A stretch of 64,000 bases of DNA from AP-15 sp963716115 (GCA_963716115.1 CAVQSZ010000027.1:71658-135657); one strand, 5' to 3'; shown: positions 1 to 10,777, counted from the first letter of the stretch. The notes: a model not told the origin generated them from the letters alone. Numbers and translations: made by a program.

Positions 1-3000
1 CGCGCGTCGCCACTTTCAGCGCCGGCCGAAAGCCCGGCTCGGCGCCGTCGCGCGGTCGCCTGGCGGCGGCATAGAAGCCGTTGCCGATCAGGTTGAGCAA
101 CACCCGGGTGAAATCCTGCGGCACCAGCTCGATCGCGCGCGATGCCCGGGGCGAAATCGCGTTCCAGCGTGATATTGAAGCTCCGGGTCCTGGGCGCGCG
201 CGCCGTGATAGGCGAGGTTGAGGGCCTCCTCGACCAGCGCGTTGAGGTCGACCTCGCGGCGCTCGCCGGTCCCCCCGCGCGAATGCTCCAGCATGCTCTT
301 GACGATGCCGTCGGCGCGCCTGCCGTGCTCGGCGATCTTTTCGAGATTGCCGGTCAGCATCGCGACGATTTCGTCGACATCGGCGAGCTTGTCGCCGTCG
401 AGCGCCGCCAGGGCCGGTGCGGCAGTCTCCTTCAGCTCGTCCAGCAGTTCGACCGAGAGGCCGGCGAAATTGTTGACGAAGTTGAGCGGGTTCTTGATCT
501 CGTGGGCGATCCCGGCGGTCAACTGGCCGAACGAGGCCATCTTCTCGGCTTGGATCAGCCGGTCCTGGGCGCGGCGCAAATCGGCGAGCGCGTTCTCGGC
601 GGCGGCGTGCGCGCGGCGCGCCTCCTCTCCGCGGGCGGCAAGTTCCTGGAACAGCCGCGCGTTCTCGATCGCCAGCACCGCCTGTCCGGCGAAGGTTTGT
701 AAGAGGGTCGGGATGGTCGGCGCAAAGCCGCCGACGGTGCGCCGGCGGATCACCAGCCCGCCGACGACCTTGTCCTCGCGCAACAGCGGCACCGCCAGAA
801 CGGCATGGATGCCTCCAGCAATGCACCGGCATCGGGGTTCGTCGGATCCTGCTGCACGTCCTCGACATGCACCGGCGCGCGCTCGACCGCGGCGCGGCCG
901 AGATGGGTCTCGCCCAGCCTGACCCTGCCGTTCGCGCAACCCCTCGACCCGCTCGGCGCTCATGCCAAAGGCGGATTTGGGCACGAAGACTTGTTCGGTC
1001 TCGTCGAATTCGTAGATCGTGCCTTCGTCGGCCTGCGACAGCTGCGCCGCGCGGCTGATGATCGTGGCGAGCACGGTGTCGAGATCGAGCGAGGAATTGA
1101 CAGCGCGCAGCACTTCTTCCAGCGCCTGCAGTTCGGCGACCGAGCGGGTCAGCTCGTCGGTGCGGGCCTGCAATTCGCCGAGCAGCCGCGCATTCTCGAT
1201 CGCGATGACCGCCTGGTCGGCAAAGGTGCGCACCAGCTCGATCTGCCGCTCGGTGAACGGCTCGACCCGCTGGCGGGCAACCACGATGACACCGATCGGC
1301 TCGCCTTTGCGCAATAACGGGACGCCGAGCTGGGTCCGCAAATTGCCGAGCGAGGTCGCCTGGCTCAGCGTGTATTCCGGATCCGAAGCCGTGTCGGCGA
1401 CCTGTATTACGGTCCCCTCCAGCACGACCCGACCGGTTATCGACCCGCGGCCAGGTACCAGTGGATGGTCCCGGAGGAATGCCTGCAGCTTGCGGGCCGC
1501 TTCCATTGTGTCCGGGGAGAAGGCACAGACGGTCGCGATGCGGTATACCTCGCCCTCACGACGAAAAATCGCGCTGTAGCCAGCATCGCAGAGCCGAGCG
1601 GCCGTCTCGGCAACTGTGTCCAGGATCGGCTGCAGATCGAAGGTCGAACGGCTGATGACTTTCAGCACGTCGCTGGTCGCGGTCTGGTATTCGAGCAATT
1701 CTTCGAGGTCGCGCGTGCGGGCCTGCAATTCGCCGAGCAGCCGCGCATTCTCCATCGCGATCACCGCCTGGTCGGCAAAGGTGCGCACCAGCTCGATCTG
1801 CCGCTCGGTGAACGGCTCGACCCGCTGGCGCGCCAGATACAGCACGCCGATCGGCTCGCTCTCGCGCAACAGCGGCACGCCGAGTGCCGTGCGCATCTTC
1901 CCGATCGTGATGACTTCGGGCAGCGCATATTCGGGATCAGCGGCGATATCGGCGACGTGCACGACGCGACGTTCGAGAGCGGCACGTCCGGTAACGCTGC
2001 CGCGGTCGGGTTCAAACCGGAGCCTGCGGGCGATCTCGTTCGAATTCGGCGGAAAACGCGAAGCTCGATGCGACCGGATAAACGCCGCCCTCGCGCAGCG
2101 CAGATCAGCCCCATTTCGGCCTTGCACAGCCGCGCCGCGGTCGTCAGCAATGTATCGAGCACCGGCTGCAGATCGAAGGTCGAGCGGCTGATGACCTTGA
2201 GCACATCGCTGGTCGCGGTCTGGTATTCGAGCAATTCTTCGAGATCGCCGGTGCGTTCGCGCAGATTCGTTGAGCAGCCGCGCATTCTCGATCGCGATCA
2301 CCGCCTGGTCGGCGAAATTTTCGAGGAGCGCGATTTGCTTGTCGGTGAACGGCCGGACTTCGTGCCGATGGACGTTGATGACGCCGAGGAGCGTGCCGTC
2401 GCGGCACAGCGCCACCGCGAGCCAGGTGCGGATATTTCTCAATTCGAGCCGTTTGCGCGCGATGGGCTTGTTGCGAAACGCATCGGTCTCGCGCACGTCG
2501 GCGATGTGGACGACGCGTTGGCCGCGCGTGAAGCGGATCATACAGCCCGCCCGGTCGGCTCAGGTCGCTCGGGCCGAGCGCGCTTAGCTTCTCGAAGGCA
2601 TCGGGTTCGCCATGCGCGGCGACGAGGTGGAGCAGCTTGCCGTCGAAGGTACGAAGCTGCCGCTTCGTCGGCCTCGCACAGCCGCACCGCCCTCTCGAGC
2701 CATGGCATCGAAGACCGGCGTCGGGTCGCCGGGCGAGGAATTGATGACCTGCAAGACTTCGGCGGTCGCGGTCTGCTGGTCCAGCGCCTCGCGCGTTTCG
2801 TTGATCAGCCGCGCGTTCTCCATCGCGATCACCGCCTGCGCGGCGAAGTTCTGCAGCAACGCGATCTGCTTGTCGGTGAAGGGCCGCACCTCCTGGCGAT
2901 AAACGTTGATCATGCCGAGCAGCGTTTCGTCTTTGCGCAGCGCAACGGACAGGGACGCGCGCACGCCGCTGGTGTCGACAAGCCCGCGAAAGATGGGATC

Positions 3001-3421
3001 GTCTCGGTAGGCATCCTCTTCGCGCCGGTCGGCCAGATGGACGAGGCGCTCGCCATGCGCGATCCGGTCGGCCGCACTGCCCGGGATGGGGCGGACAGGG
3101 CTGTGCTCCCGCAGCCATTCCACAAACCCGGAATCGCCACGAGCCGCGACGGCATGGAGCTGTTCGCCATCGAATCGCCACACGTGGCCGTGGCTCGCTT
3201 CGCACAGCCGCATCGCCTTTTCCAGCATCGCGTCGAACACCGGCGCGAGGTCGCCCCCCGAGGAATTGATGACCTGCAACACCTCGGCGGTCGCGGTCTG
3301 CTCGCGCCAGCGCCTCGTCGCGCTCGGCGGTTCGCGCCTTAAGCTCGCCGGCGAGCTCGTCAAGCTGTCGCTGGAGCTCGGCGATGATCTGCGGAGGATC
3401 GGATACCGCGACGCCGGGCAT
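1..3421 (-). CDS. Multi-GAF sensor histidine kinase, frameshifted and cut by the window edge
   Basis: Cytoplasmic-looking sensor kinase. It starts at the ATG at 3421 behind a GGGGAGG ribosome site, with a short coiled coil first. Five GAF domains follow, each opening with a VLxVIxxS-type helix and closing with ENARL: about 3280-2820, 2750-2290, 2200-1730, 1690-1190 and 1120-660. A coiled coil leads to the HisKA H-box AHEIKNPLNF near 500 and an N-box LLNLIGNGF near 100; the rest of the ATPase domain lies beyond position 1. No transmembrane segment is visible. The third and fourth GAF domains are very alike, so they probably duplicated recently. The reading frame changes near 3300, 2700, 2560, 2270, 2115, 2045, 930, 830, 172 and 143; most repairs need one base removed, so these are probably sequencing insertions. 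No response regulator is in the window. The signal sensed is unknown. Confidence 0.8.
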
Positions 3422-4261
3422 CTTGCCCTCCCCAATGTGCCCAACCGCGCCTTGCCGCCAGCATAGCACGAAACCCATAACATGGCGGAGAGGAAGCCGA
3501 CAGCCGAGCGCCGCCCGCCCGCTGGTGTTCAGACGCAAACAGATGATGCGCCTTGCGCTTTCTCGTCTTGCCCGGCCTTGGGCCACGGCTGTCCGGTTCA
3601 GTTGCCGAGACAATGTAAACGCGTTCCGAATATCGGCTTACGCAACCCCAGATACCCCTTGCCCGGACTTGTTCCGGGTATCCACGCCCTTGCGACCGTG
3701 GTGGCCGCGCCGAAGGAAGGCGTGGACGGCCGGGTCGAGCCCGGCCGAGGGGATCATGGGTTGTTTCGCAGCCCTGTCTCATAACCGCATCCGCGGAACC
3801 GGACAGCTGTGGCGTTGGGCCGGGCATCCACGCCTTGGTGCGCCTCGGCTGCGTCCATGGATGTCCGCGGAACGCGGCTGTCCGGTTCAAGTTTTCTTAA
3901 GCCGAAAGGCTTCCACAGCCACTCGAAATGCACTGAGAAGTCGTCATGGCCGGCCTCCGAGCCGTGGGCCTTCAGCCCACGGACTTGATCCGTGGGCATC
4001 TACCGGGCAGCGGAGGGGTTGGAAGGCGTGGATGCGCCGTCGCTCGGGGGAGGCGTAGGATGCCCGTGTCAAGCACGGGCATGACGGGTTTGGGTTGAGG
4101 TCGAACACCGGTTCCACAACCGGTTTCGACGAGCCGGACAGCCGTGGGTTGGGCCCGGCCAAGACGATCTACGGTTGATATTGCTCATCGTGGCCGCAAC
4201 CGCGTTTGTTGAACGGGCAGCCGTGGCTCGGAGGCCCGCCATGACGAAAAAGCGATCGGCG
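3422..4261. repeat. Gene-free region with interspersed GC-rich repeats
   Basis: No gene is supportable in these 840 bases. The sequence is built of short palindromic intergenic repeats. One is the GTGGGCCTTCAGCCCAC stem near 3960-4000, also seen at 23018 and, inverted, near 30480. Others are pairs of the GCCCGG...CCGGGC type near 3650-3760 and 4055-4085, related to copies near 30675 and 60395. Stop codons occur in all frames and no ribosome site precedes the open stretches. Confidence 0.55.
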
Positions 4262-5098
4262 TCAGCGGGTCCGGCGAACCGGTTTCGCGGCGCGCGCCAC
4301 CCGCTCGACCGCAGAGAGCCAGTCGTCGAGCGTGCGCTCGGCGGGCTCGACCAGGACATGCCCGACCCCGGCCTCGCCATAGGCGGCGAGCCGGGCGGCC
4401 AGCGCCGCCTCGTCCTTGCCGTCCCAGCCATAGCGCAGCGAGATCGCGAATTCCGGCTCCGGCCGCGCGGCGCGCAGCCGGCGCACGATCGGTGCGGCCT
4501 CCTCCGGCGATAATCGCGAGCCGTGCCAGCCATCGAGGCGCAACGCGCGCTTCAGCGCCGGCTCCGAGCTGCCGCCGATCCAGATCGGGATCGGCCTGAC
4601 CGGAAGCGGCAGCATCCGCATGTCCTCGACCACCGCCGGGATGTGGCGCGCCGGGAAGCTCACCGGGTCCTCTTCCCACACCGCCTGCATCAGCGCGATG
4701 CCCTCGTCCATGCGCCGGCCGCGCTCGCGGAACGGCGCGCCCAGCGCGGCGAACTCGGCCTCCATCCAGCCGACCCCGGCCCCGAGGATCAGCCGCCCTT
4801 CCGACAGGTTCTGCAAGGTCGCCAATTCCTTGGCGAGCGGCAGCGGGTGCCGCATCGGCAGCACCAGCACGCTGGTGCCGAGCCCGATCCTTTTGGTGAA
4901 GGCCGCCGCCCAGGTCAGGGTCAGCACCGGGTCCCAGAAGATCGCCGAGGGCGGGTAGGGCGCGCCCTTCGGCACGATGATGTGCTCGCTCGTCCAGGCG
5001 TCGGCAAAGCCCAGCTCCTCAGCCTGGATCGCCGCCCGCCGGATCGCTTCCGGCCCGGCCTTGCGACCGATGTGCGGGAGATGAACGCCGATGCGCAT
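4262..5098 (-). CDS. LLM-class flavin/F420-dependent oxidoreductase (TIGR03619-like)
   Basis: A 278-residue luciferase-like monooxygenase-fold protein. The N-terminus MRIGVHLPHIG, the strand-helix pattern with AEELGFADAWTSEHI (about residues 26-40), the GTSVLVLPMRHPLPLAKELATL stretch around 75-95 and ILGAGVGWMEAEF around 107-119 are typical of the F420-dependent LLM class. The substrate cannot be read from sequence; relatives oxidise or reduce small organic substrates with F420 or FMN. The ATG at 5098 has GGAGAGCAGG upstream. It is 41 bases downstream of moaE on the same strand, so it may be read with the molybdopterin genes, although its function does not obviously belong there. Confidence 0.8.
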   Translation of the reverse strand: MRIGVHLPHIGRKAGPEAIRRAAIQAEELGFADAWTSEHIIVPKGAPYPPSAIFWDPVLTLTWAAAFTKRIGLGTSVLVLPMRHPLPLAKELATLQNLSEGRLILGAGVGWMEAEFAALGAPFRERGRRMDEGIALMQAVWEEDPVSFPARHIPAVVEDMRMLPLPVRPIPIWIGGSSEPALKRALRLDGWHGSRLSPEEAAPIVRRLRAARPEPEFAISLRYGWDGKDEAALAARLAAYGEAGVGHVLVEPAERTLDDWLSAVERVARAAKPVRRTR

Positions 5099-5139
5099 GA
5101 CCTGCTCTCCATCAAGGCGCGGGGCTGAAGGCTCTCCAA

Positions 5140-5595
5140 CTAATCCGTCGGCGACCAGCGCCGGGCGGCGGCGTCGTCCTCGGCGCGGGCCTCGACCCAG
5201 CGTTCGCCGGCCGGGGTCTGCTCGCTCTTCCAAAAGGGCGCCTCGGTCTTCAGCCAGTCGATCAGAAAATGGCAGGCGGCGAGCGCCGCTTCGCGGCCCG
5301 GCGAGGCGGTGGCGACGAGCACGATGCGGTCGCCGGGCTCGAGCCTGCCGTAGCGGTGGATGATCAGCGAAGCGTCGAGCGGCCAGCGCCGGTGCGCCTC
5401 GAGCTCGATCTCGGCGAGCTTCTTCTCGGTCATGCCGGGGTAGTGCTCGAGGGTCAGCGCCGCGACCCGGTCGCCGCCGCCCATGTCGCGCACCAGCCCG
5501 ATAAAGCTCGCCACCCCGCCGATCCGGCGATTGCCGGCGGCGAGGCGCTCGAGCTCGACGCCGACATCGAAATCCTCGCGCTGCACGCGGATCAT
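5140..5595 (-). CDS. moaE: Molybdopterin synthase catalytic subunit MoaE
   Basis: The large subunit of molybdopterin synthase, which moves sulfur from the MoaD thiocarboxylate onto precursor Z (cPMP). The 151-residue length is normal. Seen in sequence: GGVASFIGLVRD near residue 26, LEHYPGMTEKKL near 50, HRYGRLEPGDRIVLVA near 85, and PFWKSEQTPAGERWVEAR near 120 with the expected catalytic lysine. The ATG at 5595 follows GGAGGGTGAGCCG. It lies 4 bases after moaD and ends the run uvrC-pgsA-mobB-moeA-moaD-moaE, so the two synthase subunits should be made together. Confidence 0.95.
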   Translation of the reverse strand: MIRVQREDFDVGVELERLAAGNRRIGGVASFIGLVRDMGGGDRVAALTLEHYPGMTEKKLAEIELEAHRRWPLDASLIIHRYGRLEPGDRIVLVATASPGREAALAACHFLIDWLKTEAPFWKSEQTPAGERWVEARAEDDAAARRWSPTD

Positions 5596-5599
5596 CGGC

Positions 5600-5851
5600 T
5601 CACCCTCCGGTGACGGGCGGGAAGATCGCGACCTCGTCGCCCTCGCGGATCGGATGATCGAGCCCGACATAGTCGCGATTGACGGCGACGCGCACGACCG
5701 CGAGGTTTTGCAGGGCCTCGGCATGGCCGCCGCCGCGCGCCCGCAGCCACTCGATCAGCCCGGCCACGTCGCGGATGTCGGGCGGCAGCGCCACCTCCTC
5801 CTCGGCGCAGCCGACCCGCGCCCGCAGCCAGGCGAAATAGAGGATTTTCAC
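5600..5851 (-). CDS. moaD: Molybdopterin synthase sulfur carrier subunit MoaD
   Basis: An 83-residue ubiquitin-fold sulfur carrier. It begins MKILYFAWLR, has an acidic middle (CAEEEVALPP), and ends FPPVTGG; the C-terminal Gly-Gly is the residue pair that is adenylated and thiocarboxylated for sulfur transfer to MoaE's substrate. The start codon is GTG at 5851, and this GTGA overlaps the moeA stop, so translation is probably coupled. moaE follows after 4 bases. Confidence 0.95.
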   Translation of the reverse strand: MKILYFAWLRARVGCAEEEVALPPDIRDVAGLIEWLRARGGGHAEALQNLAVVRVAVNRDYVGLDHPIREGDEVAIFPPVTGG

Positions 5852-7101
5852 CCGATCACCTCGCAGAAGGGCAGAAAATCGACCGTCGTGCCGGGCGCGA
5901 GGTCGCCGGTCGCCTCGTCGAGCACGGCGAGGCCTTCGGACTGCACGATCGAGGACAGGATGCCGGCGCCGTCGCGGGCGAACTTGACCGCGGTCAGGCC
6001 GTCGCCGTGGCGCTCCAGGCTGACGCGCAGGTATTCCCGGCGGCCCGGCTTCTTGCGGTGGGCGAAGCCGGCGCGGACCGGGAACAGGCGGGGCGGGGCC
6101 GGCGCGGCCCCGGCGAGCCGCAGGATCAGCGGCCGGGCGAGGACGGCGAAGGTCACGACGGCCGCCACCGGGTTGCCCGGCAGCCCGATCAGCGGCGCGC
6201 CGCCGACCTGGCCCAGCGCTACCGGCCGGCCGGGCTTGATCGCGAGCCGCCAGAAATGCAGGCGGCCGAGCCGCTCGACCGCGGTCCTGACGTGGTCCTC
6301 CTCGCCGGTCGACACGCCGCCCGAGGTCACAATCAGATCGTGCCCGGCGGCGGCCGCGGCGAGGGTGTCGGCGAGCGCCCCGGCGCGGTCGGGGCGGATC
6401 CCGAAATCGGTGACGACGCAGCCGAGGCCCCGCAGCAGCGCCGCGAGCATGAAGCGGTTGGCGTCATAGATCGCGCCGGGCGGCAATGCCGCGCCGGGCT
6501 CGCAAACCTCGTCGCCGGTTGAAACCAGCGCCGCGCGCAATCGCCGGAACACCGGCAGCTCATGGCGGCCGAGCGCCGCGGCGAGGCCGAGATCGGCCGG
6601 GCCGAGCCGGCGCCCGGCGGCGAGCGCGACCGCGCCCGCGGCCACGTCCTCGCCGGCATGGCGGCGGTTGGCGCCCTTCCTGATCCCCGGCCTGATGCGC
6701 ACCCGACCGGCCTCGACGGCGCAGTCCTCCTGCATCATCACCGTGTCGGCGCCCTCGGGCATCGGCGCGCCGGTGAAGATCCGGATCGCCTCGCCGCGCC
6801 GCATGGGCCGGTCGAGCGGATGGCCGGCGGCGGCCTGGCCGGCGACCGGCAGAACGGTCTCGCCGTCGGGCAGCAGGTCGGCATGGGCCAGGGCATAGCC
6901 GTCGACCGCGCTGTTGGCGTGCGGCGGCAGGTTCATCGCGGCGACGAGGTCGCGCGCCAGCACCCGGCCGGCGGCCCGCGGCAGCGGCGCGGTCTCGGCC
7001 TCGACCACCGGGGCGACCCGCGCCTCGATCTCGGCCAGCGCCGCCTCGACCGTCAGCAGCGCGCCGCCGAAGGCGAAGCAGTCGTCGCTGAGCTGGGCCA
7101 T
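5848..7101 (-). CDS. moeA: Molybdopterin molybdenumtransferase MoeA
   Basis: Inserts molybdate into adenylylated molybdopterin to give the active cofactor. The 417-residue protein has the family landmarks in order: NSAVDGYAL near residue 60, GAPMPEGADTVMMQED near 105, STGDEVCEPG near 190, SGGVSTGEEDHV near 255 and LPGNPVAAVVTF near 300, followed by the C-terminal domain IV. Its ATG at 7101 overlaps the mobB stop codon, and its stop overlaps the moaD GTG, so mobB-moeA-moaD are tightly coupled. Together with moaE they give the late steps of molybdenum cofactor synthesis; moaA, moaC and mogA are not in the window. Confidence 0.95.
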   Translation of the reverse strand: MAQLSDDCFAFGGALLTVEAALAEIEARVAPVVEAETAPLPRAAGRVLARDLVAAMNLPPHANSAVDGYALAHADLLPDGETVLPVAGQAAAGHPLDRPMRRGEAIRIFTGAPMPEGADTVMMQEDCAVEAGRVRIRPGIRKGANRRHAGEDVAAGAVALAAGRRLGPADLGLAAALGRHELPVFRRLRAALVSTGDEVCEPGAALPPGAIYDANRFMLAALLRGLGCVVTDFGIRPDRAGALADTLAAAAAGHDLIVTSGGVSTGEEDHVRTAVERLGRLHFWRLAIKPGRPVALGQVGGAPLIGLPGNPVAAVVTFAVLARPLILRLAGAAPAPPRLFPVRAGFAHRKKPGRREYLRVSLERHGDGLTAVKFARDGAGILSSIVQSEGLAVLDEATGDLAPGTTVDFLPFCEVIG

Positions 7102-7598
7102 CAGGCCAGCCCCTGATGCCGCAGGATGAAGGCGGCGACCGCGGTGGCGTCGGACAGCGGCAGCCACGGCAGCGTGAGCCCCGGCAGCCGCTGGTCGGAG
7201 GCGACCGCGACGATATGCGCGTCGTCGGGATGGAGCAGCGGCTTGCCCAGCGCCGGGCGGCAGATTTCGATCTTCGGGTGCGGATGCCGCTTGAACCCCT
7301 CGACCAGCAGCAGGTCGACCGGGCTCATCCGCGCCGCCAGCTCGTCGAGCGACGGCTCGGGCGCCTCGCGCAGCTCGCGCATCAGCGCCCAGCGGCGCTG
7401 CGAGGCGACCATCACCTCGCGGGCCCCGGCCTGGCGGTGGCGCCAGGAATCCTTTCCCGGCTGGTCGATGTCGAAGTCGTGATGGGCGTGCTTGACCGTC
7501 GACACGCTGACGCCGCGCGCCACGATTTCGGGGATCAGCGCCGCCATCAGGGTCGTCTTGCCGCTCCCGCTCCAGCCGGCGAGGCCAAAGATCCGCAT
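7101..7598 (-). CDS. mobB: Molybdopterin-guanine dinucleotide biosynthesis protein MobB
   Basis: Small P-loop GTPase that assists MobA in forming the guanine dinucleotide form of the molybdenum cofactor. The Walker A motif is GWSGSGKTT at residues 7-15. STVKHAHHDFDID follows near residue 33 and LLLVEGFKRHPHPKIE near 97, both typical of MobB. I chose the ATG at 7598, giving MRIFGLAGWSG; an in-frame GTG at 7622 would add eight residues and cannot be excluded. The stop overlaps the moeA start. Use of the dinucleotide cofactor implies a DMSO-reductase-type or xanthine-oxidase-type enzyme elsewhere in the genome. Confidence 0.92.
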   Translation of the reverse strand: MRIFGLAGWSGSGKTTLMAALIPEIVARGVSVSTVKHAHHDFDIDQPGKDSWRHRQAGAREVMVASQRRWALMRELREAPEPSLDELAARMSPVDLLLVEGFKRHPHPKIEICRPALGKPLLHPDDAHIVAVASDQRLPGLTLPWLPLSDATAVAAFILRHQGLA

Positions 7599-7655
7599 GG
7601 GCCCTGCGTCCTCGGGGCTCACTTGGGGGCTGCCGGCGCGCGGCGCAACGCGGTC

Positions 7656-8261
7656 CTACGCCGGATGCTCGGTTTTGCGCCGGTCGACCGGGCGCGGCGG
7701 GCGCGGGCGGGACATGTGGCGCAGCCCGGCGGTCAGATAATCGTAGCCGGTCACCAGGGTCAGCAGCGCCGCGGCCCACAGCAGGAGCTCGCCGATCGCC
7801 GTGACCGGCAGCGCCGCCGGGCCGGCGTCGCCGACGATCAGCACGCCGATCGCCACCATCTGGATCACGGTCTTCCATTTGGCGAGGCGCGAGACCGGCA
7901 TGCCGACCCGCAGCCCGGCCAGATACTCGCGCAGCCCCGAGACCAGGATCTCGCGGCACAGGATCACCAGCGCCGGCAATATCGCCTCGGCCGACAGCCG
8001 GCCGAACGCGGTCAGCATGAACAGGGTCGCCGAGACCAGCAGCTTGTCGGCGATCGGGTCGAGAAAGCGGCCGATCTCCGATTGCTGCTGCCACCGCCGC
8101 GCCATGTGCCCGTCGAGCCAATCGGTCAACCCCGCCGCCGAGAACAGCGCGCAGGCGAGCCAGCGGGCGTAGTCGCCCGGCGCGTAGAAGGTCGCGACCA
8201 CCACCGGGATCGCCAGGATGCGCGACAGCGTCAATAAATTCGGCAGGCTGGTCAGCGCCAC
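7656..8261 (-). CDS. pgsA: CDP-diacylglycerol-glycerol-3-phosphate 3-phosphatidyltransferase
   Basis: Inner-membrane enzyme that makes phosphatidylglycerophosphate, the precursor of phosphatidylglycerol and cardiolipin. The 201-residue protein starts MALTSLPNLLTLSRI and carries the CDP-alcohol phosphotransferase signature D-G-x2-A-R-x8-G-x3-D-x3-D, read as DGHMAR...GRFLDPIADK around residues 50-73. Several hydrophobic segments follow. The tail is basic and proline-rich. It sits 33 bases after uvrC, the usual alphaproteobacterial neighbour, and 57 bases before mobB. Confidence 0.93.
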   Translation of the reverse strand: MALTSLPNLLTLSRILAIPVVVATFYAPGDYARWLACALFSAAGLTDWLDGHMARRWQQQSEIGRFLDPIADKLLVSATLFMLTAFGRLSAEAILPALVILCREILVSGLREYLAGLRVGMPVSRLAKWKTVIQMVAIGVLIVGDAGPAALPVTAIGELLLWAAALLTLVTGYDYLTAGLRHMSRPRPPRPVDRRKTEHPA

Positions 8262-8294
8262 GCAACACTCCGGGCGAGAGAGGGATAAGCCATC

Positions 8295-10420
8295 TTACTC
8301 AACGCTGTGAAAATGGTCATAAACCTTTTTTGCAACGGCGCTGCTGATGCCGTCGACCCGTTCGAGCTCGCCGAGGCCGGCGCGGGCGACGGCTTTGGCC
8401 GAGCCGAAATGGTGCAGCAGCGCCTGCTTGCGCCTGGCCCCGACGCCGGCGATCTCGTCGAGCGGCGAGCGGCTGATCGCCTTGGTCCGCCGGGCCCGAT
8501 GCGTGCCGATCGCGAAACGATGCGCCTCGTCGCGCAGGCGCTGCAGGAAGTAGAGGACCGGGTCGCGCGGATCGAGCGAGAACGGGGCGCGGCCGGGGAT
8601 GAAAAAGCGCTCGCGGCCGGCGTTGCGGTCGGGCCCCTTGGCGATCCCGACGATCGCCAGGTCGGCGATGCCGATCTCGTCGAGCGCCGCCCGCACGACG
8701 TTGAGCTGCCCCTGGCCGCCATCGATCAGCACGAGGTCGGGCCATGCCCCCTGGTCGCGCTCGGGGTCGTCCTTGAGCGCGCGGGCGAAGCGGCGCCGCA
8801 GCACCTCGCGCATCATCGCGTAATCGTCGCCGCCGGCGGGGTGCTGCTGGTCCGACGATCCCTGCTGCGCAGCGCCGCTTGCGGGGCGAGGGGCGGGGTC
8901 AGGGGCGCTGGTCGCGGCAGGGCCGCGGATGTTGAATTTTCGATAGGCGCCTTTGATCAGCCCCTCGGGGCCGGCGACGATCATCGCGCCGACCGCGTTG
9001 GCCCCTTGGATATGGCTGTTGTCGTAGACCTCGATCCGGCCCGGCGGCCCATCGAGGCCCAAGGCGGCGGCGACGCCGTCGAGCAGCCGGCGCTGCGAGG
9101 CGCTTTCCGCGAGGTGGCGGCCGAGCGCCTCGCGCGCCGCGGCGGCGATGCGGTCGACAAGCTTCTTCTTGTCGCCGCGCCGCGGCGCGGCGAGCGCGAC
9201 CTTGGGTCCGCCGAGCGACAACGCCTCCTCGACCAGCTCCTGCTCGACCAGCGGGCAGCTCAGCAGGACCAGCGGCGGCTTCGCCCGGTTGTCGTAGAAC
9301 TGCCCGACGAACGAGGTCAGCACCGCCTCGACCGCGAGCTGGCGGTCGTGGCTCGGGAAATAGGCGCGGTTGCCCCAATTCTGGCCGCCGCGGAAGAAGA
9401 ACACCTGGACGCAGGTCTGCCCGCCCTCCTGATGGGCGGCGATCACATCGGCGTCGACGACGCCGGCGACATGGATGTCCTGGTGGCCGCGCACCAGCGA
9501 CAAGGCGCGGATGCGGTCGCGGATCAGCGCCGCCGCCTCGAAATCGAGCGCCTCCGCCGCCGTTTGCATCTCGCCGGCGAGGCGGCGCTGCACCTCGCCG
9601 CTGCCGCCCGACAGAAAGGCGTGCGCCTGCTCGATCAGCCCGGCATAGTCCTCGCGGCCGATATGGCCGACGCAGGGGGCGCTGCACCGCTTGATCTGGT
9701 ATAAGAGGCAGGGCCGGGTGCGGTTCGAAAAGATGTTGTCGCTGCACGAGCGCAGCAGGAACGCCTTCTGCAAGGTCACCAGGGTGCGATTGACCGCGCC
9801 CGCCGAGGCGAACGGGCCGAAATAGCTGCCTTCCTTGCCGCGCACGCCGCGATGCTTGGTCAGCTGCGGGAAGTCCTGGTCGGCGGTGATGTGGATGAGC
9901 GGGAACGACTTGTCGTCGCGCAACAGGACATTGTAGCGCGGCATCAGCCGCTTGATCAGGTTGCATTCGAGAAGCAGCGCCTCGGCCTCGGTATGGGTCG
10001 AGACGATCTCCATCGCGGCGGTCTCGGCGACCATCCGGCGCAGCCGGTTCGACAGCCCGGCGGGATGCGTGTAGTTCTGCACCCGGCTCTTCAGGTTGCG
10101 CGCCTTGCCGACATAGAGCGCCTCGCCCCTGCGGTCGAGCATGCGGTAGACGCCGGGGGTCGGCGGGATCATCCGGAGCGCGGCGCGGATCGCCGCGACG
10201 CCGGCGGCGATGCCGGCAGCCGGGGCCGGCGGGGCGGCGGCGTCCGCCGGCGGATCTTCGGGCGGTGCGGCGAGTCGGCGGCGGGCGGGTCGGCGGCGAC
10301 GCCCTGCGGCGCCCGGCGCGGGTCCATCGGCGCGGGCTTGACCGCGCGCGACGCCCGCCGCGGCGGCGCCGCGGGCCGCTCCGGCTTCGTCAGGGTAGCG
10401 TCAACAGGTTGAGCCGCCAT
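8295..10420 (-). CDS. uvrC: Excinuclease ABC subunit C (UvrC), one frameshift near the N-terminus
   Basis: Nuclease subunit of nucleotide excision repair, making both incisions after UvrB binds the lesion. The GIY-YIG domain begins at PTPGVYRMLD with ALYVGKARNLKSRV (near 10110-10150). A UVR motif for UvrB contact lies near 9540, the RNase H-like second nuclease domain spans about 9050-8650, and the helix-hairpin-helix tail ends at 8295. A Ser/Pro/Gln-rich insert of about 25 residues sits near 8860-8930. In-frame sequence before the ATG at 10172 has no start codon. The likely start is the ATG at 10420 in another frame, giving a Pro/Arg-rich extension joined by a one-base insertion near 10250-10300. 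The start is therefore less sure than the product. Confidence 0.9.
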
Positions 10421-10777
10421 GGCATTTCCGAGCGTCTCGACGATATCCACGAAAGCTGTGGATAAGTCTGTTGAGAAAATGGGCTCGCCAGCGCCGGATC
10501 ACAGCCGATCCGAGGCTTTCCGATGTTTGCCTAATATGTAGGCATTCCGCTACCATGTTGATAATATTGGTGCTTTCCTCTAAATGGTTAACGCCTCACC
10601 AAAAATCGTGAAAACCGGCGGAGTGGACGACCGCCGCGCCGCCGTCACAATTCCTGTGAACAAATCGGCGCCGCAACAGCGGCGACAGCGGGATTCCAGC
10701 CGGATCCGAGGGTTGTCGCATGATCTGGTAAGCGCCCTTCGCGTCGCGGATCAATGGCGTCACTCGGGTCAATAGCG
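10421..10777. other. Intergenic region with a small inverted repeat
   Basis: No gene is supportable here. The DNA is less GC-rich than its flanks. The stretch 10528-10544 is an inverted repeat TGCCTA-N5-TAGGCA in an AT-rich context, possibly an operator or a weak hairpin upstream of uvrC. I saw no SOS-type GTTC-N7-GTTC site. Confidence 0.35.

Noticed and set aside
1465..3342. Long plus-strand open frame opposite the histidine kinase
   Set aside because: It is antisense to conserved GAF domains, has no ribosome site and no recognisable domain; GC-rich codon bias alone opens it.
7116..8237. Long plus-strand open frame opposite mobB and pgsA
   Set aside because: The opposite strand encodes well-conserved proteins with overlapping stops and starts; this frame is a composition artefact.
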